From CAZTHM01 sp041946825 (GTDB lineage: Bacteria; Acidobacteriota; Terriglobia; UBA7540), in NCBI GenBank assembly GCA_041946825.1, contig JBHGBD010000013.1:146678-210677 (forward strand): a stretch of 64,000 nucleotides of DNA, given 5' to 3'. The notes beneath the pieces are model-generated. The model ran no database searches, was not told the origin of the DNA, and saw only the letters and a list, made by a program, of their open reading frames with translations. Position 1 is the stretch's first letter. Every line of letters starts with the position of its first letter. Below are positions 19,910 through 29,523 of the stretch, in pieces. Position numbers and translations under genes: made by a program.

Positions 19910-20458
19910 ATGGCGAAGATATCTCCAAGGCGCAAGAAATCGCACCTGAGTTCGAAGCGAACGGCGTTCCTGGATATCACGCGCGCTGACAAGGCGCTGC
20001 GGCAGCACCTGCTCTACCTGCTGCGTGGCGGCGGCGCTCGTCTGGACTTCGAAAAGACCGTTGCGGGCTTGCCCGCGGCCCTGCATGGCTCCAAACCGCC
20101 TGGCGCGCCGTACACTCCCTGGGCGCTGCTCGAACACATGCGGATCGCCCAGTGGGACATCCTGGAATTCAGCCGCAACCCCCGGCACGTTTCGCCGGAA
20201 TGGCCGAGGGGCTACTGGCCCGCGACCGACGGGCCGCCCGATGACGCCGCCTGGGAGAAGAGTGTTGCGGCCTTCCGTGCCGACCTGAAAGCGATGGAGA
20301 AGCTCGTCGCGAACCCCCAGACCGATCTTTTCGCGAGAATTCCACACGGAGATGGGCAGACCATTCTCCGCGAAGCGTTGCTGGCGGCCGACCACAACGC
20401 CTATCACCTCGGCCAACTGGTGCTAGTGCGCAGACTCCTCGGAGCCTGGGCGGACTGA
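19910..20458 (+). CDS. DinB-family protein
   Basis: 183 residues from ATG 19910, supported by AAGGGGGGAA just upstream; a longer in-frame start at 19751 would overlap the HD gene. The N-terminus is very basic (MAKISPRRKKSHLSSKR). The rest is a four-helix DinB_2-type bundle, with PWALLEHMRIAQWDILEFSR and the C-terminal DHNAYHLGQLVLVRRLLGAW, where the His pair is expected to bind metal. DinB-like proteins are often bacillithiol- or mycothiol-dependent transferases; the function here is unproven. Confidence 0.8.
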   Translation: MAKISPRRKKSHLSSKRTAFLDITRADKALRQHLLYLLRGGGARLDFEKTVAGLPAALHGSKPPGAPYTPWALLEHMRIAQWDILEFSRNPRHVSPEWPRGYWPATDGPPDDAAWEKSVAAFRADLKAMEKLVANPQTDLFARIPHGDGQTILREALLAADHNAYHLGQLVLVRRLLGAWAD

Positions 20459-20506
20459 AGTTCTGCGAGCTCGAATCCTACCTCTCTTCATAGAGGAGTC
20501 CCCGTC

Positions 20507-21661
20507 ATGGCTACTGACCGTCCTTCGCGTGCGATCGCCGAATCAAACAAGGTCGGCTGTGTCGATCCGGGGCGACGGAAGTTCGCCAAGCTGGCGCTGA
20601 CCGGAGCGCTCGGTGGGCCGGGCGTGCTCGCTCGGTCTTTGCGGCCCGCAGCGCTCAATCCTGAATTCTCGCCCGGCGTCAAGATCTGCGCCCAACTGAG
20701 CGGCGATTCTCCCGACGAAGACTATGAGTTCGTGCGACAGATGGGCGTCGAATACGTCAGCATTTGGACACGCGGCAGCCAGGCGACGCTTGAGAATTTT
20801 CGCCGCCTGAAAGAGAAGACAGAGGGTTTTGGAATCAAGGTCTGGAACATCGGCAACGTCAACGTTCACAACATGCCGGAGGTGACGCTGAACCTTCCGG
20901 GCCGCGACGATAAGCTTGAGGAATACAAGTCTTACCTGCGGCACCTCGGCAAACTTGGGATCCACTACACGACTTACGCGCACATGGGAAACGGCATCTG
21001 GAGCTCCGAGAATGAGTCGACTCGCGGCGGAGCTTCGGCCCGCGCCTACGATGCCGCCAAGAATCCCAAAGGCTACTGGGACGGCAAAGTTTTCACCGGC
21101 CCACTCTCGCATGGCCGGAGGTACACGAAGGAAGAAATCTGGGCGAACTACACTTACTTCATCAAAGCGGTGGCGCCGGTGGCTGAACAGGAAGGTGTCC
21201 GCATCGGCATTCATCCCGACGACCCGCCGGCGCCGGAGTTGGCGGGCGTGCCGCGTTGCATCTTCGGGAATTTCGACGGTTACATGCGAGCGCTCGAAAT
21301 TGCCGCGAGCCCTAACGTCGGAGTCTGCCTATGCTGTGGGACGTGGCTCGAAGGCGGGCCGCTCATGGGCAGAAGCGTGGTTGACGCGATTCACCACTTC
21401 GCCAGGCAACGCAAGCTCTTCAAGATTCACTTCCGCAACGTGAATGCATCGCTGCCACATTTCGTCGAAACCTTCGTGGACGACGGCTCCATGGACATGT
21501 ATCAGGTGATGAAGGCTCTCGTCGAGGTGCGATTCGATGGCATCGCCATTCCCGACCACGTGCCGCAGATGGCGGGCGGCTACAAAGCGGGGTATGCGTA
21601 CACGGTCGGATACATGAAGGCGCTGTTGGGCCGCGCACAATCGGAAGTGGGAACCTCCTAG
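20507..21661 (+). CDS. Mannonate dehydratase-like TIM-barrel protein, Tat signal
   Basis: 384 residues. A twin-arginine motif GRRKFAKLAL near residues 22-31 and a following Ala/Gly-rich segment suggest folded export by Tat. The mature part carries UxuA-family signatures: GIHPDDPP, KLFKIHFRNV, FVDDGSMDMYQVMKAL and IPDHVP, whose His, Cys and Asp residues bind Mn or Fe in D-mannonate dehydratase. UxuA is normally cytoplasmic, so an exported form suggests action on released sugar acids, or a changed substrate. Monocistronic; it ends 16 nt from the convergent nuclease gene. Confidence 0.75.
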   Translation: MATDRPSRAIAESNKVGCVDPGRRKFAKLALTGALGGPGVLARSLRPAALNPEFSPGVKICAQLSGDSPDEDYEFVRQMGVEYVSIWTRGSQATLENFRRLKEKTEGFGIKVWNIGNVNVHNMPEVTLNLPGRDDKLEEYKSYLRHLGKLGIHYTTYAHMGNGIWSSENESTRGGASARAYDAAKNPKGYWDGKVFTGPLSHGRRYTKEEIWANYTYFIKAVAPVAEQEGVRIGIHPDDPPAPELAGVPRCIFGNFDGYMRALEIAASPNVGVCLCCGTWLEGGPLMGRSVVDAIHHFARQRKLFKIHFRNVNASLPHFVETFVDDGSMDMYQVMKALVEVRFDGIAIPDHVPQMAGGYKAGYAYTVGYMKALLGRAQSEVGTS

Positions 21662-21676
21662 GTCAGGCCCCAATTC

Positions 21677-23065
21677 TCAAAGCGTCACTCGCTCCAGGTA
21701 CTGTGGGATCGAAACATCCCAGCGCAGTCTCTCTGTCACCCTCGACTTCAACGCTTCCGACGCTTTCGGCTCGCCGTGGACGAGGAAAGTCTTCTGCGGG
21801 GGTTTCTTGAACTGGCCGAGCCAGCCTAGGATCTCGCCGTAGTCGGCATGGGCGCTCAAATTATCCATTCGCTCGACGTGAGCGCGGATGCGCACCTCGT
21901 GGCCGTGCATCTTCACCGACTCCGCGCCGGAGAGAATGATCTGCCCGCGCGTGCCCGCGCCCTGGAATCCGACAAACAAAACAGTGTTGCGATGGTCGGG
22001 CAGGCAGCGCTCGAGATGGTGAAGGACGCGGCCGCCAGTCGCCATGCCACTCGCCGAAATGATCACGATGGGGAAACGCGCGTCATTCAGGGCCTTGGAC
22101 TCGTCGCGCGTGCGGTCGAAGTGAACATTGGGCGGCGAGAATGGTTTGGCACCCCGCGCGGCGACGGCGGTTGTTTCCAGATCGTGCTCTTCCTTGTGGC
22201 GCATGTAGATGTCGGTGACATCGATACCCATCGGACTATCGACGTGGATGGGCAGGGAATTCATCTTACCCTGTTCGATCAACTCGCGTATGAGGTAGAG
22301 GAGTTCCTGCGTGCGCCCGACAGCAAATGCCGGTATGACGACTGTGCCGCCGCGCTCGGCGGTGGTCTGGACGAGCTTGGCGAGACGGGCTCGGAAGTCG
22401 TCCTGCGGGTGCAGGCGATCGCCGTAAGTCGATTCGAGGAGGAGATAGTCCACGCCCTCCGGAACTTCCGGCTCGTAGAGAATCAACTGCGGGAAGCGGC
22501 CGAGGTCGCCGCCGAAGAGAACCTTGCGAGTCGCGCCATTGTCCCGTACCGACATTTCGACCATACGCGCGCCAAGAATGTGTCCGGCGCGGCGGAATCG
22601 CACCGTGAAATGCGACGAGAGTTCCAGAGGCTTTGACTCGTCCACGGCGCGGAACGATTCGAGCGACTTCACCGCTTCGTCGTAGGTGTACAGCGGCAAC
22701 GCGGGCTTGTGTTTGCTGAAGCCCTTGAAGTTCGCATACTCCGCGTCTTCTTCCTGGAGGTGGCCTGAATCCGGAAGAACGAGTTTAGCCAGTTCGACCG
22801 TGGGCGCGGAAGTTAAAACCTGCCCGCGAAAACCGTCCTTGATGAAGCGGGGAATGTAACCAATGTGGTCGAGGTGGGCGTGCGTCAGGACGAGCCACTG
22901 GATCGTCGAAGGCTTGACCGGGAGTGGCTCCCAGTTGCGCAGGCGCAGCTCTTTCTCGCCCTGAAACAGCCCGCAGTCGATCATCAGTCTCTCGCCGCCG
23001 GCTTCGACCACGTACTTCGAGCCGGTGACCGTTCCGGTGGCGCCGAGGAATTGGAGAGTTGCCAT
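21677..23065 (-). CDS. MBL-fold beta-CASP ribonuclease (RNase J/CPSF73-like)
   Basis: 462 residues. The zinc site motif THAHLDHIGY (His62, His64, Asp66, His67) opens a metallo-beta-lactamase fold. LLESTYGDRLH and IPAFAVGRTQELLYLI belong to the beta-CASP insertion, and LSAHADYGE and FLVHGEPKA near the C-terminus complete the active site. Family members are RNA 5'-3' exo/endonucleases. No KH or extra C-terminal domain is present. ATG 23065 has no clear ribosome site; a snap-back repeat element begins directly upstream. Confidence 0.88.
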   Translation of the reverse strand: MATLQFLGATGTVTGSKYVVEAGGERLMIDCGLFQGEKELRLRNWEPLPVKPSTIQWLVLTHAHLDHIGYIPRFIKDGFRGQVLTSAPTVELAKLVLPDSGHLQEEDAEYANFKGFSKHKPALPLYTYDEAVKSLESFRAVDESKPLELSSHFTVRFRRAGHILGARMVEMSVRDNGATRKVLFGGDLGRFPQLILYEPEVPEGVDYLLLESTYGDRLHPQDDFRARLAKLVQTTAERGGTVVIPAFAVGRTQELLYLIRELIEQGKMNSLPIHVDSPMGIDVTDIYMRHKEEHDLETTAVAARGAKPFSPPNVHFDRTRDESKALNDARFPIVIISASGMATGGRVLHHLERCLPDHRNTVLFVGFQGAGTRGQIILSGAESVKMHGHEVRIRAHVERMDNLSAHADYGEILGWLGQFKKPPQKTFLVHGEPKASEALKSRVTERLRWDVSIPQYLERVTL

Positions 23066-23074
23066 TTTGAGAAC

Positions 23075-23220
23075 CAGTGGTCAGTGGCGAGTGGCATGTG
23101 GCCAGCCGAGCCCGTTTGCCCGAAATCCGGTGCGGCGACAATCGTGGCGTCGATTACCTCGTTTGGGAGGACGCCGCAAACGTTCGCTTCTTTTCGCTGG
23201 CCACTTCTTACTGACCACTG
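23075..23220. repeat. Intergenic element with imperfect inverted ends (AGTGGTCAGTGG family)
   Basis: The left end (23075-23105) is a short-period run of CAGTGGTCAGTGG, CGAGTGG and CATGTGG. The right end (23197-23220) is its inverted counterpart, reading CAGTGGTCAGTAAGAAGTGG on the minus strand. The unit fills nearly all of the gap between two left-facing genes. It looks like a small non-coding mobile or fold-back element. Confidence 0.5.
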
Positions 23221-23223
23221 CCC

Positions 23224-24828
23224 TTATATCACGACCGACTCTTCATACTCGCCGAAAACTTTGCGAAGCCTGTCGGAAATTTCGCCGACCGTGGCAAAGG
23301 CCTTGGCAGCGCCGAGAATAGCGGGCATCAAATTGCGCTCTGAGCGCGCCGTGGCCTCGACCTCATCCAGCGCCGCGGTAACGTGAGCGTTGTCGCGGCG
23401 GGCGCGCAGGGCTTTGAGACGTTCGATCTGGGCGCGTTCGATTTCGGGATCAATGCGGAGAATGGGCAGCGGCTTCGCCTCACCCGAAACGTAGCGGTTC
23501 ACGCCCACAACAACACTCGCGCCTGATTCGACCTGTTTCTGGTACTCGAAAGACGACTGTTGGATTTCCCGCTGAATGTATCCGGTTTCGATGGCGCGCA
23601 GAACTCCGCCCATCGCATCAATCCTCTTGAGGTATTCCTCCGCGCCCTTCTCAATCCGATTCGTGAGGCCCTCGATGAAGTACGAGCCTCCGAGAGGATC
23701 AATCGTATTCGCAACGCCGCTCTCCTGGGCGATTATCTGCTGCGTGCGCAATGCAAGCAGGGCCGAGGCCTCGGTGGGCAATGCCAGTGCTTCATCGCGG
23801 GCGTTCGTGTGCAGCGACTGCGTTCCCCCCATAACTGCCGCCAGCGCCTGCAGGGCTACACGGACGATGTTCACGTCGGGCTGCTGGGCTGTGAGAGAAC
23901 TACCGGCGGTCTGGGTGTGAAAGCGGAACATGCACGAGCGCGAGTCGCGTGCATTGAACCGCTCGCGCATGGTGCGCGCCCAAAGCCGCCGCGCGGCGCG
24001 GAACTTCGCCACCTCTTCCAGGAAATCGTTGTGCGCGTTCAGGAAGAAGGAGAGACGGGGTGCGACGTCGTCGACGTCCAACCCGCGGGCGCGCGCCGCC
24101 TCGAGGTACGCAACGGCGTTGGCAAGCGTGAAGGCGACTTCCTGGATGGCGGTCGAACCCGCCTCGCGGATGTGGTATCCGCTGACGGAAATCGTGTTCC
24201 ATTCCGGCGCGCGTTCGCGGCAGAAAGCGAAAATGTCGGTGACGATGCGAAGCGCCGGCGCGGGTGGAAAGATGTAGGTGCCGCGCGCGATATACTCCTT
24301 GAGGATGTCGTTCTGAACCGTGCCCGAGATCTTCTTGAGGTCCGCGCCCTGCCCCTCGGCCACCGCGAAATAGAGCGCCAGGAGAATCGCCGCTGTGGCG
24401 TTAATGGTCATGGACGTTGATACCCGCTCGAGCGGAATCCCCTGGAAGAGGATTTCCATGTCGTCGAGCGAGTTGATGGCCACGCCCACACGCCCCACTT
24501 CGCCACGCGCCTGGGGATGGTCGGAATCGAGCCCGATCTGCGTTGGCAAGTCGAAGGCAACGGACAGGCCGGTCTGCCCTTGTGCAAGCAAGTACCGGAA
24601 TCGCGCGTTGGACTCCGCGGCCGAGCCAAAGCCTGCGTATTGCCGCATCGTCCACAAGCGGCTGCGGTAGCCGCTGGGATAGATGCTGCGGGTGTATGGA
24701 TACTCGCCGGGAAAGCCGAGGTCTTTCTCCCAGCTCCAGTCCGCCAGGTCTTCGGGCTTCGAGAAGGTTTCGAGGTCCTCGCCCGAACCTGTCTGAAACT
24801 TGAGCGGCCTGTCCTCGCCGGAACCCAT
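23224..24828 (-). CDS. Methylmalonyl-CoA mutase family, large (substrate-binding) subunit
   Basis: 534 residues. The TIM-barrel motifs are intact: TMRQYAGFGSA (with the stacking Tyr), LSVAFDLPTQIG, TVQNDILKEY, SVSGYHIREAGS (His expected at the B12 face), HTQTAGSSLT and IDPLGGSYF. The chain stops after about 530 residues, before any cobalamin-binding domain, so this is the large subunit of a split mutase that needs a separate small B12 subunit. None is encoded in this window. It probably isomerises methylmalonyl- and succinyl-CoA or a related acyl-CoA. Confidence 0.88.
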   Translation of the reverse strand: MGSGEDRPLKFQTGSGEDLETFSKPEDLADWSWEKDLGFPGEYPYTRSIYPSGYRSRLWTMRQYAGFGSAAESNARFRYLLAQGQTGLSVAFDLPTQIGLDSDHPQARGEVGRVGVAINSLDDMEILFQGIPLERVSTSMTINATAAILLALYFAVAEGQGADLKKISGTVQNDILKEYIARGTYIFPPAPALRIVTDIFAFCRERAPEWNTISVSGYHIREAGSTAIQEVAFTLANAVAYLEAARARGLDVDDVAPRLSFFLNAHNDFLEEVAKFRAARRLWARTMRERFNARDSRSCMFRFHTQTAGSSLTAQQPDVNIVRVALQALAAVMGGTQSLHTNARDEALALPTEASALLALRTQQIIAQESGVANTIDPLGGSYFIEGLTNRIEKGAEEYLKRIDAMGGVLRAIETGYIQREIQQSSFEYQKQVESGASVVVGVNRYVSGEAKPLPILRIDPEIERAQIERLKALRARRDNAHVTAALDEVEATARSERNLMPAILGAAKAFATVGEISDRLRKVFGEYEESVVI

Positions 24829-24910
24829 AGCAGAATGGAGAACTGTTTACAGAGGGCAGGTCACAGGGGAGCAGGGCTTTTCATCGCAGCCTTGCGCTGT
24901 AACGAGCTCC

Positions 24911-25174
24911 CTAGCGGACACTGCGTGCTTTCAAAAAAGAATATAAGCAAAATATGAATAGTAATACTGTGAAAGAGGCCAGCAAGCCGAATCGTAGCAA
25001 CCCCTGTGATGGGGAGCGCTGATAGTACTGCCATTCCGTAATCGACACCGTGGCCCCGGCAAAAGTGAGCATGAGAAAAACCAGGCCCACGATCACATGA
25101 AACATCCGTTGCGCCTGTTTTTTCCAGCCCAAGAGAAGTTCGCCGAGCTTCGCCAAGACTCTGCCCTCAATCAA
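24911..25174 (-). CDS. Small membrane protein, unknown
   Basis: Up to 87 residues from TTG 25174; an internal ATG at 25105 would give a 64-residue form. Neither has a strong ribosome site. Two hydrophobic helices (FHVIVGLVFLMLTFAGATVS and LLRFGLLASFTVLLFIFCLYSF) are separated by a polar WQYYQRSPSQ loop, and the tail is basic (LKARSVR). I do not recognise a family. The clean two-helix layout is the main argument that it is real. Confidence 0.5.
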   Translation of the reverse strand: MIEGRVLAKLGELLLGWKKQAQRMFHVIVGLVFLMLTFAGATVSITEWQYYQRSPSQGLLRFGLLASFTVLLFIFCLYSFLKARSVR

Positions 25175-25315
25175 AGATTCAATACGCTCTAACCACTGAT
25201 ATCTTAAGGACGAACGGTCGCTCCGTCAAACGCTGGGGGCTTTTACCTTGACAGCCTCCGAGGCGAATCCTACAATCCACCTTGGGTTCAAAGGAATCCA
25301 GAAATCGGGTGGCCA

Positions 25316-25612
25316 TTGGAGCTGGACGACAACTTCAAGCGCCTGGTGAAGGAACTCGGTCACGCCATCAACGAGTCGCTGGCGGAATCCGAGCGGATCG
25401 CCGACGTCATGGGCCGCATCAAAGCCGCGGGCTACGATCTGTTTCTGGTGCTTGAAGTGACCATCGGCTTCAACAAGCGCGGCGAGGCGAATCTGGTTCA
25501 CCGCCAGAAGCTCAGCACCGAGGGTCGCCACGAAACCGATTTCCACCTGACCAACCAGGACGCGCAGTTCCTCCGGGCACTCAAGATCAGCGTGGAAGAC
25601 GAGCGCCGCTAA
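25316..25612 (+). CDS. Small conserved-looking protein, unknown
   Basis: 98 residues from TTG 25316 with only a weak GGTGG ribosome site. Sequence is mixed alpha/beta: FKRLVKELGHAINESLAESERI (helix), YDLFLVLEVTIGF (strand) and a C-terminal helix with an acidic end. No motif or signal peptide is seen. Composition and codon use match real genes nearby. Function unknown. Confidence 0.6.
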   Translation: MELDDNFKRLVKELGHAINESLAESERIADVMGRIKAAGYDLFLVLEVTIGFNKRGEANLVHRQKLSTEGRHETDFHLTNQDAQFLRALKISVEDERR

Positions 25613-25694
25613 CCTCCCTCATCCATTCTGACGAGATTTCGCGTTCGCTGCCCCACGCTTGACTCGCGCCCTCCTGCGGACTACGATTTTCCCC

Positions 25695-26522
25695 ATGCAG
25701 CCGCAAGTGGTTCGCCCTCCCGCCGTGGCCGGCCGGTTCTATCCGGGCAAAGCGGAAGTCCTGACGCGCGACCTCGATAAGTACCTGGGCCCCGCTGCCG
25801 ATACGGCTGAGAAAGTTGAGAAGGCGCTCGGCTGCGTCGTCCCCCATGCCGGCTACATGTATTCGGGCCACGTGGCGGGCGCGGTTTTTCGCCAACTCCC
25901 CGCGCGCCCTGCCTATGTCATTCTTTGTCCCAACCATACGGGACGCGGGGCGCCGCTGGCGATGATGTCCTCAGGCCAATGGCAGACGCCGCTCGGGCAG
26001 GTAGTTATCGACAACACGCTTGCCAAGCAGGTGCACGAGGGTTGTCACCTGGTCACGAACGACGCCGTCGCGCACGCGGACGAGCATTCGCTGGAAGTCC
26101 AACTTCCGTTCCTGCAAAGGACCGTGAGGACGTTCAGCTTTGTTCCGATTGCGATCGGCGTAGGCGGTTACGCCAGCCTGGAATCGCTGGGACGCGGCCT
26201 GGCCCAAGCCGCGCGGCGAAGTAACACACAGTTTCTGGTCATCGCTTCCAGTGACATGAACCACTACGAGCCCGACGGCATCACGCGCGTCAAGGATCGC
26301 AAGGCGATTGACAGGATGCTGGCGCTCGATCCGGCGGGCCTGTACGACGTGCTGCGCCGTGAAGATATCTCGATGTGCGGTTACGGTCCAACCATCGCCA
26401 TGCTCACCTTCGCCAAGGAGATGGGCGCCGAGAAGGCAGAACTCATCAAGTACGCCACCTCCGCCGACACCAGCGGCGACCGCTCCGCCGTCGTTGGCTA
26501 CGCGGGAATCATTGTTTCCTGA
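25695..26522 (+). CDS. AmmeMemoRadiSam system protein B (Memo family)
   Basis: 275 residues from ATG 25695; an upstream in-frame TTG at 25659 lacks support. Memo-family metal-site motifs are present: VVPHAGYMYSGHVAGAVF, CPNHTGRGAPLA, ADEHSLEVQLPFL, SSDMNHYEP and the C-terminal MCGYGPTIAML. Family proteins are dioxygenase-like and often occur with AMMECR1 and a radical-SAM partner, neither of which is visible here. Biochemical role in bacteria is unsettled. It converges on the FecR/DUF6600 gene through a shared terminator hairpin. Confidence 0.85.
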   Translation: MQPQVVRPPAVAGRFYPGKAEVLTRDLDKYLGPAADTAEKVEKALGCVVPHAGYMYSGHVAGAVFRQLPARPAYVILCPNHTGRGAPLAMMSSGQWQTPLGQVVIDNTLAKQVHEGCHLVTNDAVAHADEHSLEVQLPFLQRTVRTFSFVPIAIGVGGYASLESLGRGLAQAARRSNTQFLVIASSDMNHYEPDGITRVKDRKAIDRMLALDPAGLYDVLRREDISMCGYGPTIAMLTFAKEMGAEKAELIKYATSADTSGDRSAVVGYAGIIVS

Positions 26523-26548
26523 GACTTCTCTTCATGCAAAGAAGTAAA

Positions 26549-26584
26549 GGGCTGGGCCGCCGGCACGATGCCGACTCCCAGCCC
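26549..26584 (-). terminator. Terminator hairpin between convergent genes
   Basis: Outer 8-bp stem GGGCTGGG/CCCAGCCC (26549-26556 with 26577-26584) enclosing a second CGGC/GCCG hairpin. On the minus strand it is followed by a T-rich stretch (TTTACTTCTTTG), so it should stop the left-facing FecR/DUF6600 transcript. It may also act on the right-facing Memo gene. Confidence 0.65.
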
Positions 26585-26603
26585 GAATTCATTCCGCCGC
26601 GCG

Positions 26604-28688
26604 TTATCGTCTTGGGCTGCTGGAATGCGAGCCACCACCCGATCCGGAAGAGTTCCCTCCGCCACCAGAGTTATGCGTGCCTCCACTTCCCCCGCTGCCC
26701 GAACTGTGGGAGCTTCCCCCACCTCCACCACTCCAGCCGCCGGAACTCGAGGAGCCGCCGCCCGAGCCGCGAGAACTGCCCCCTCCTCCGCTCCAGCCAC
26801 CTGAATTGCTCGAGCTCCCTCCTGAACCACGCGAACTACTGCCGCCGGATGAACTAGCGCTGCTTCGGCCGCCACTTCCTTCTCCGCGGCTGGACGATCC
26901 ACCGCGATCGATACTGCCAATGCGGCTCCCTCCCGAGGATGAGCCGCGATCCGATGCGGAGCGAGAGCCTGCTTCAGGCCGCACTACCGTTCTGGGTGCG
27001 ACGCGGTCCGGGGAGTCAGCCGAAGTGTTGCGGTCGGCTGGCCGCGACGCTCCGCCACGAACCGCCTGACCGGAAGTCCGGCTCGCCCCAGGATCATCGT
27101 CATCGGACCACGGTGATCTGGTGACTCTCGGTTCGTTCCGGGTGCCGACTCCCGGTTGGTCGACATTAGGCCCGGATCCGGCTGGGACCGGATAGTTGGT
27201 GACAGGTCCTGGCCGCCCGCCTCGGGTGACAGCGGCTGGCGCTGCGCCCGCGCTGGCTTCGCGCGTGGGGGCAGGCACAGATCGAACCCTGGGGTTGTTG
27301 ACATACTGGCGCTGCGCCGGATCGTAGACGATGCTGGAACTACCCGAAGTCGCGCCGCTCGTGGAACCAGACGAGGGACGCGCGGGAATTGTGCGGCCGG
27401 TCGCAACCCCGTCTCGATTCCAAATAGGCCCTCTGCGGAATCCCGCACCATCAACGCTCGGTTCCCCTGTCAGTCTCGCCGTCCGCTCGGGTGCGACATC
27501 GGGCTGATCGACAATGCGCCCTCGGCGCGGGTCAATGTCATCACGACGGTTAGGAACGACATGCCAGCCGTTTCGAAGCGTGTCCTCATGCACAGTAGTA
27601 ATGCAGCCGCGAGGCTGCGGGCAATGGTTGGGTCCCGGAGGGCCACCTGCCGAAGGGCCTCCTCCCAGGCGTGGGGACATGGGAGCCCACCCGACCCACC
27701 CCGGGCCGCGATACCAATGGACGACCGCCGGCGACCAACTGGTGAAGCTGCCCGGTATCCAGGCCCAGCCCATCCCGGCGACATAGACCCAACTGCCGTA
27801 GTGGTAGGGTAGCCAGCCCCATGGTTCGCCTGAGATCCACGTGTAACCAAAGCCGGGATACCAACACCAGCGGCCAACCGTGAACGGCGACCAACCCGTG
27901 TCGGCGTAAGGTGTCCATCCGTAACCGTATCCCGGCACGGAGACCCAATCGCCGTACATGGTGAGGTCACTGAAACCATAAAGAAGATCGCTTACGTTGT
28001 TGGAATAGGGAACGGGTGCCCCCTGGTTCCGCGCCATTGCGACGCGGTTTTCGCGCTCCTCTACCCATTCATCCCAGGCGTCCTTGGTGATGCCTTGCGA
28101 AATTTGGAAAGGCTCCGGCTCGCCCGGGCGGATTTCCAATACGGTGTTCTTGCCCAGCGTGCCGTTGCCCTCTCCGCTGGCAACTTCCACCGAGCCGCTG
28201 AAAACCTTTACCTGAAGCATGCCCTGGTCGAAATCCACACGAAACCGCGATTTTCCCTGGGGCCGGAGGGTGGCCTCTCCGACGGCTACCTCATAGAAGT
28301 CATCACCTTCGGGAATGAAATTGAAGGTAGCATAGCCTTCCTTTAGAGTCAGGCGATTGACTTTGCCCCCGCTGGGCAGAAGCGCGAGTTGCGTGAACTC
28401 GAGCAGCGAAAGCTGCCCGATCCGCGCCGTCGAGGAATTCTCAAATTCCGCTTCGGCAAATGAGTTCTCCGCGGTGGCAACTTTGAAGCCTTCCTGGATA
28501 GGAGTGTTGGCCGGAGCCGTCGCCCATTCTTCGACGTCAGCTCGCTGCACGGTCACCGTCCCCTCCGTGAAACTCAGGCGAACGATACGGACATGGGAGA
28601 GCTCCTCTCCCCACGCCATCAGGGTCGCGAATGCCGAAAACAGAAGGAATCCAACTGCCCGTTTTACGAGGTGCGCTGCTGGTTTCAT
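26604..28688 (-). CDS. FecR-domain / DUF6600 envelope protein with Gly/Ser-rich tail
   Basis: 694 residues from ATG 28688 with a GGGGGAGG ribosome site. It has a signal peptide (VGFLLFSAFATLMAWG), a FecR-like beta domain (about 40-190, GTVTVQRADVEEW and FRVDFDQGMLQVKVFSGSVEV), and a Trp/Tyr/Pro/Gly-rich region (about 235-340, repeats such as GYGYGWTPYADTGWSPF and PWGWLPYHYGSWVY) of the DUF6600 type. The low-complexity C-terminus of about 250 residues becomes almost pure Ser/Gly. It is probably secreted or surface-exposed, perhaps structural. No matching sigma or anti-sigma pair is nearby, so classical FecR signalling is unlikely. Confidence 0.8.
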   Translation of the reverse strand: MKPAAHLVKRAVGFLLFSAFATLMAWGEELSHVRIVRLSFTEGTVTVQRADVEEWATAPANTPIQEGFKVATAENSFAEAEFENSSTARIGQLSLLEFTQLALLPSGGKVNRLTLKEGYATFNFIPEGDDFYEVAVGEATLRPQGKSRFRVDFDQGMLQVKVFSGSVEVASGEGNGTLGKNTVLEIRPGEPEPFQISQGITKDAWDEWVEERENRVAMARNQGAPVPYSNNVSDLLYGFSDLTMYGDWVSVPGYGYGWTPYADTGWSPFTVGRWCWYPGFGYTWISGEPWGWLPYHYGSWVYVAGMGWAWIPGSFTSWSPAVVHWYRGPGWVGWAPMSPRLGGGPSAGGPPGPNHCPQPRGCITTVHEDTLRNGWHVVPNRRDDIDPRRGRIVDQPDVAPERTARLTGEPSVDGAGFRRGPIWNRDGVATGRTIPARPSSGSTSGATSGSSSIVYDPAQRQYVNNPRVRSVPAPTREASAGAAPAAVTRGGRPGPVTNYPVPAGSGPNVDQPGVGTRNEPRVTRSPWSDDDDPGASRTSGQAVRGGASRPADRNTSADSPDRVAPRTVVRPEAGSRSASDRGSSSGGSRIGSIDRGGSSSRGEGSGGRSSASSSGGSSSRGSGGSSSNSGGWSGGGGSSRGSGGGSSSSGGWSGGGGGSSHSSGSGGSGGTHNSGGGGNSSGSGGGSHSSSPRR

Positions 28689-29523
28689 GGCGACCTCCCC
28701 CGAACACCTGTCGGCTGGAACGTGCCAGCCATCTTACACCTAGCATGACGCATCGGCCACTTGAAAGGTTGCAGACATTCGGCAACCCAAGGGCGACGGC
28801 GCGTCACGCAGCTCATTGCAATTGCGGGGCCGTGGCAGGTCGCAGCCTCGGATTGACCGGGGGAGCAGGGTAGGGCCTTCGTTTGGGCGGAGATCGCAAT
28901 CCCCAGATCCAACTTGGCGATTTGAGACTCTAGATCTGAAGAGGGCGGGAGTGCAATCAGAACACTCCAATCCTGATGAGAGTCGAATTGCTGCGTCGCT
29001 TTGTTCCTCCCTGCCGATTGGGCCTTGCGGATTCTGCCCCCTCCTTAATCCAAGCGCCTCCAAGCCCTTGATAACAAATGATCTCTTGTGTTGACGGAGC
29101 TTTTGAACGGTCATTTTGTTCTCAATCAGATACAATGTTTTCTTAACCTAGGACTCCTGTAACCTTCTGATTCTGAATAATCTGGTGGGCTGATGGTCCA
29201 CTTATATAGCGCCCAATCCTTGGCTCCGGGTGTCCTGAGGAGTCACGCTCGCGCCCCGCGAAGGCTCGAGCGGGACGTCAGAGAATTGTGTAAATCCCGG
29301 GCCTCCGGAACCGCCAGGATGCAAGGGGTAATTCGCCGTGAGCGAGGACGACAGTTCCTCGGCGCTGCTCAAACTGAGAGGGGACGGGCCCAGCCGGCCA
29401 GACCTCGGATTCTCCATACATTTCTCGCTGACGATTCTCGGCTAGTTGCTGGAGTATAGGCGAGCGTTCTCGGCCACATTCGTAAAGCGGAGAACATGTC
29501 CAAAACGCCGGATCGCGATCCGC
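28689..29523. other. Gene-poor interval
   Basis: About 0.8 kb upstream of the left-facing FecR/DUF6600 gene. Short open frames on both strands lack ribosome sites and look like GC-driven noise. I see no RNA gene or repeat here. Confidence 0.4.

Noticed and set aside
26677..27069. Proline-rich protein opposite the Gly/Ser-rich tail
   Set aside because: Pure antisense image of the Ser/Gly codons of the DUF6600 protein.
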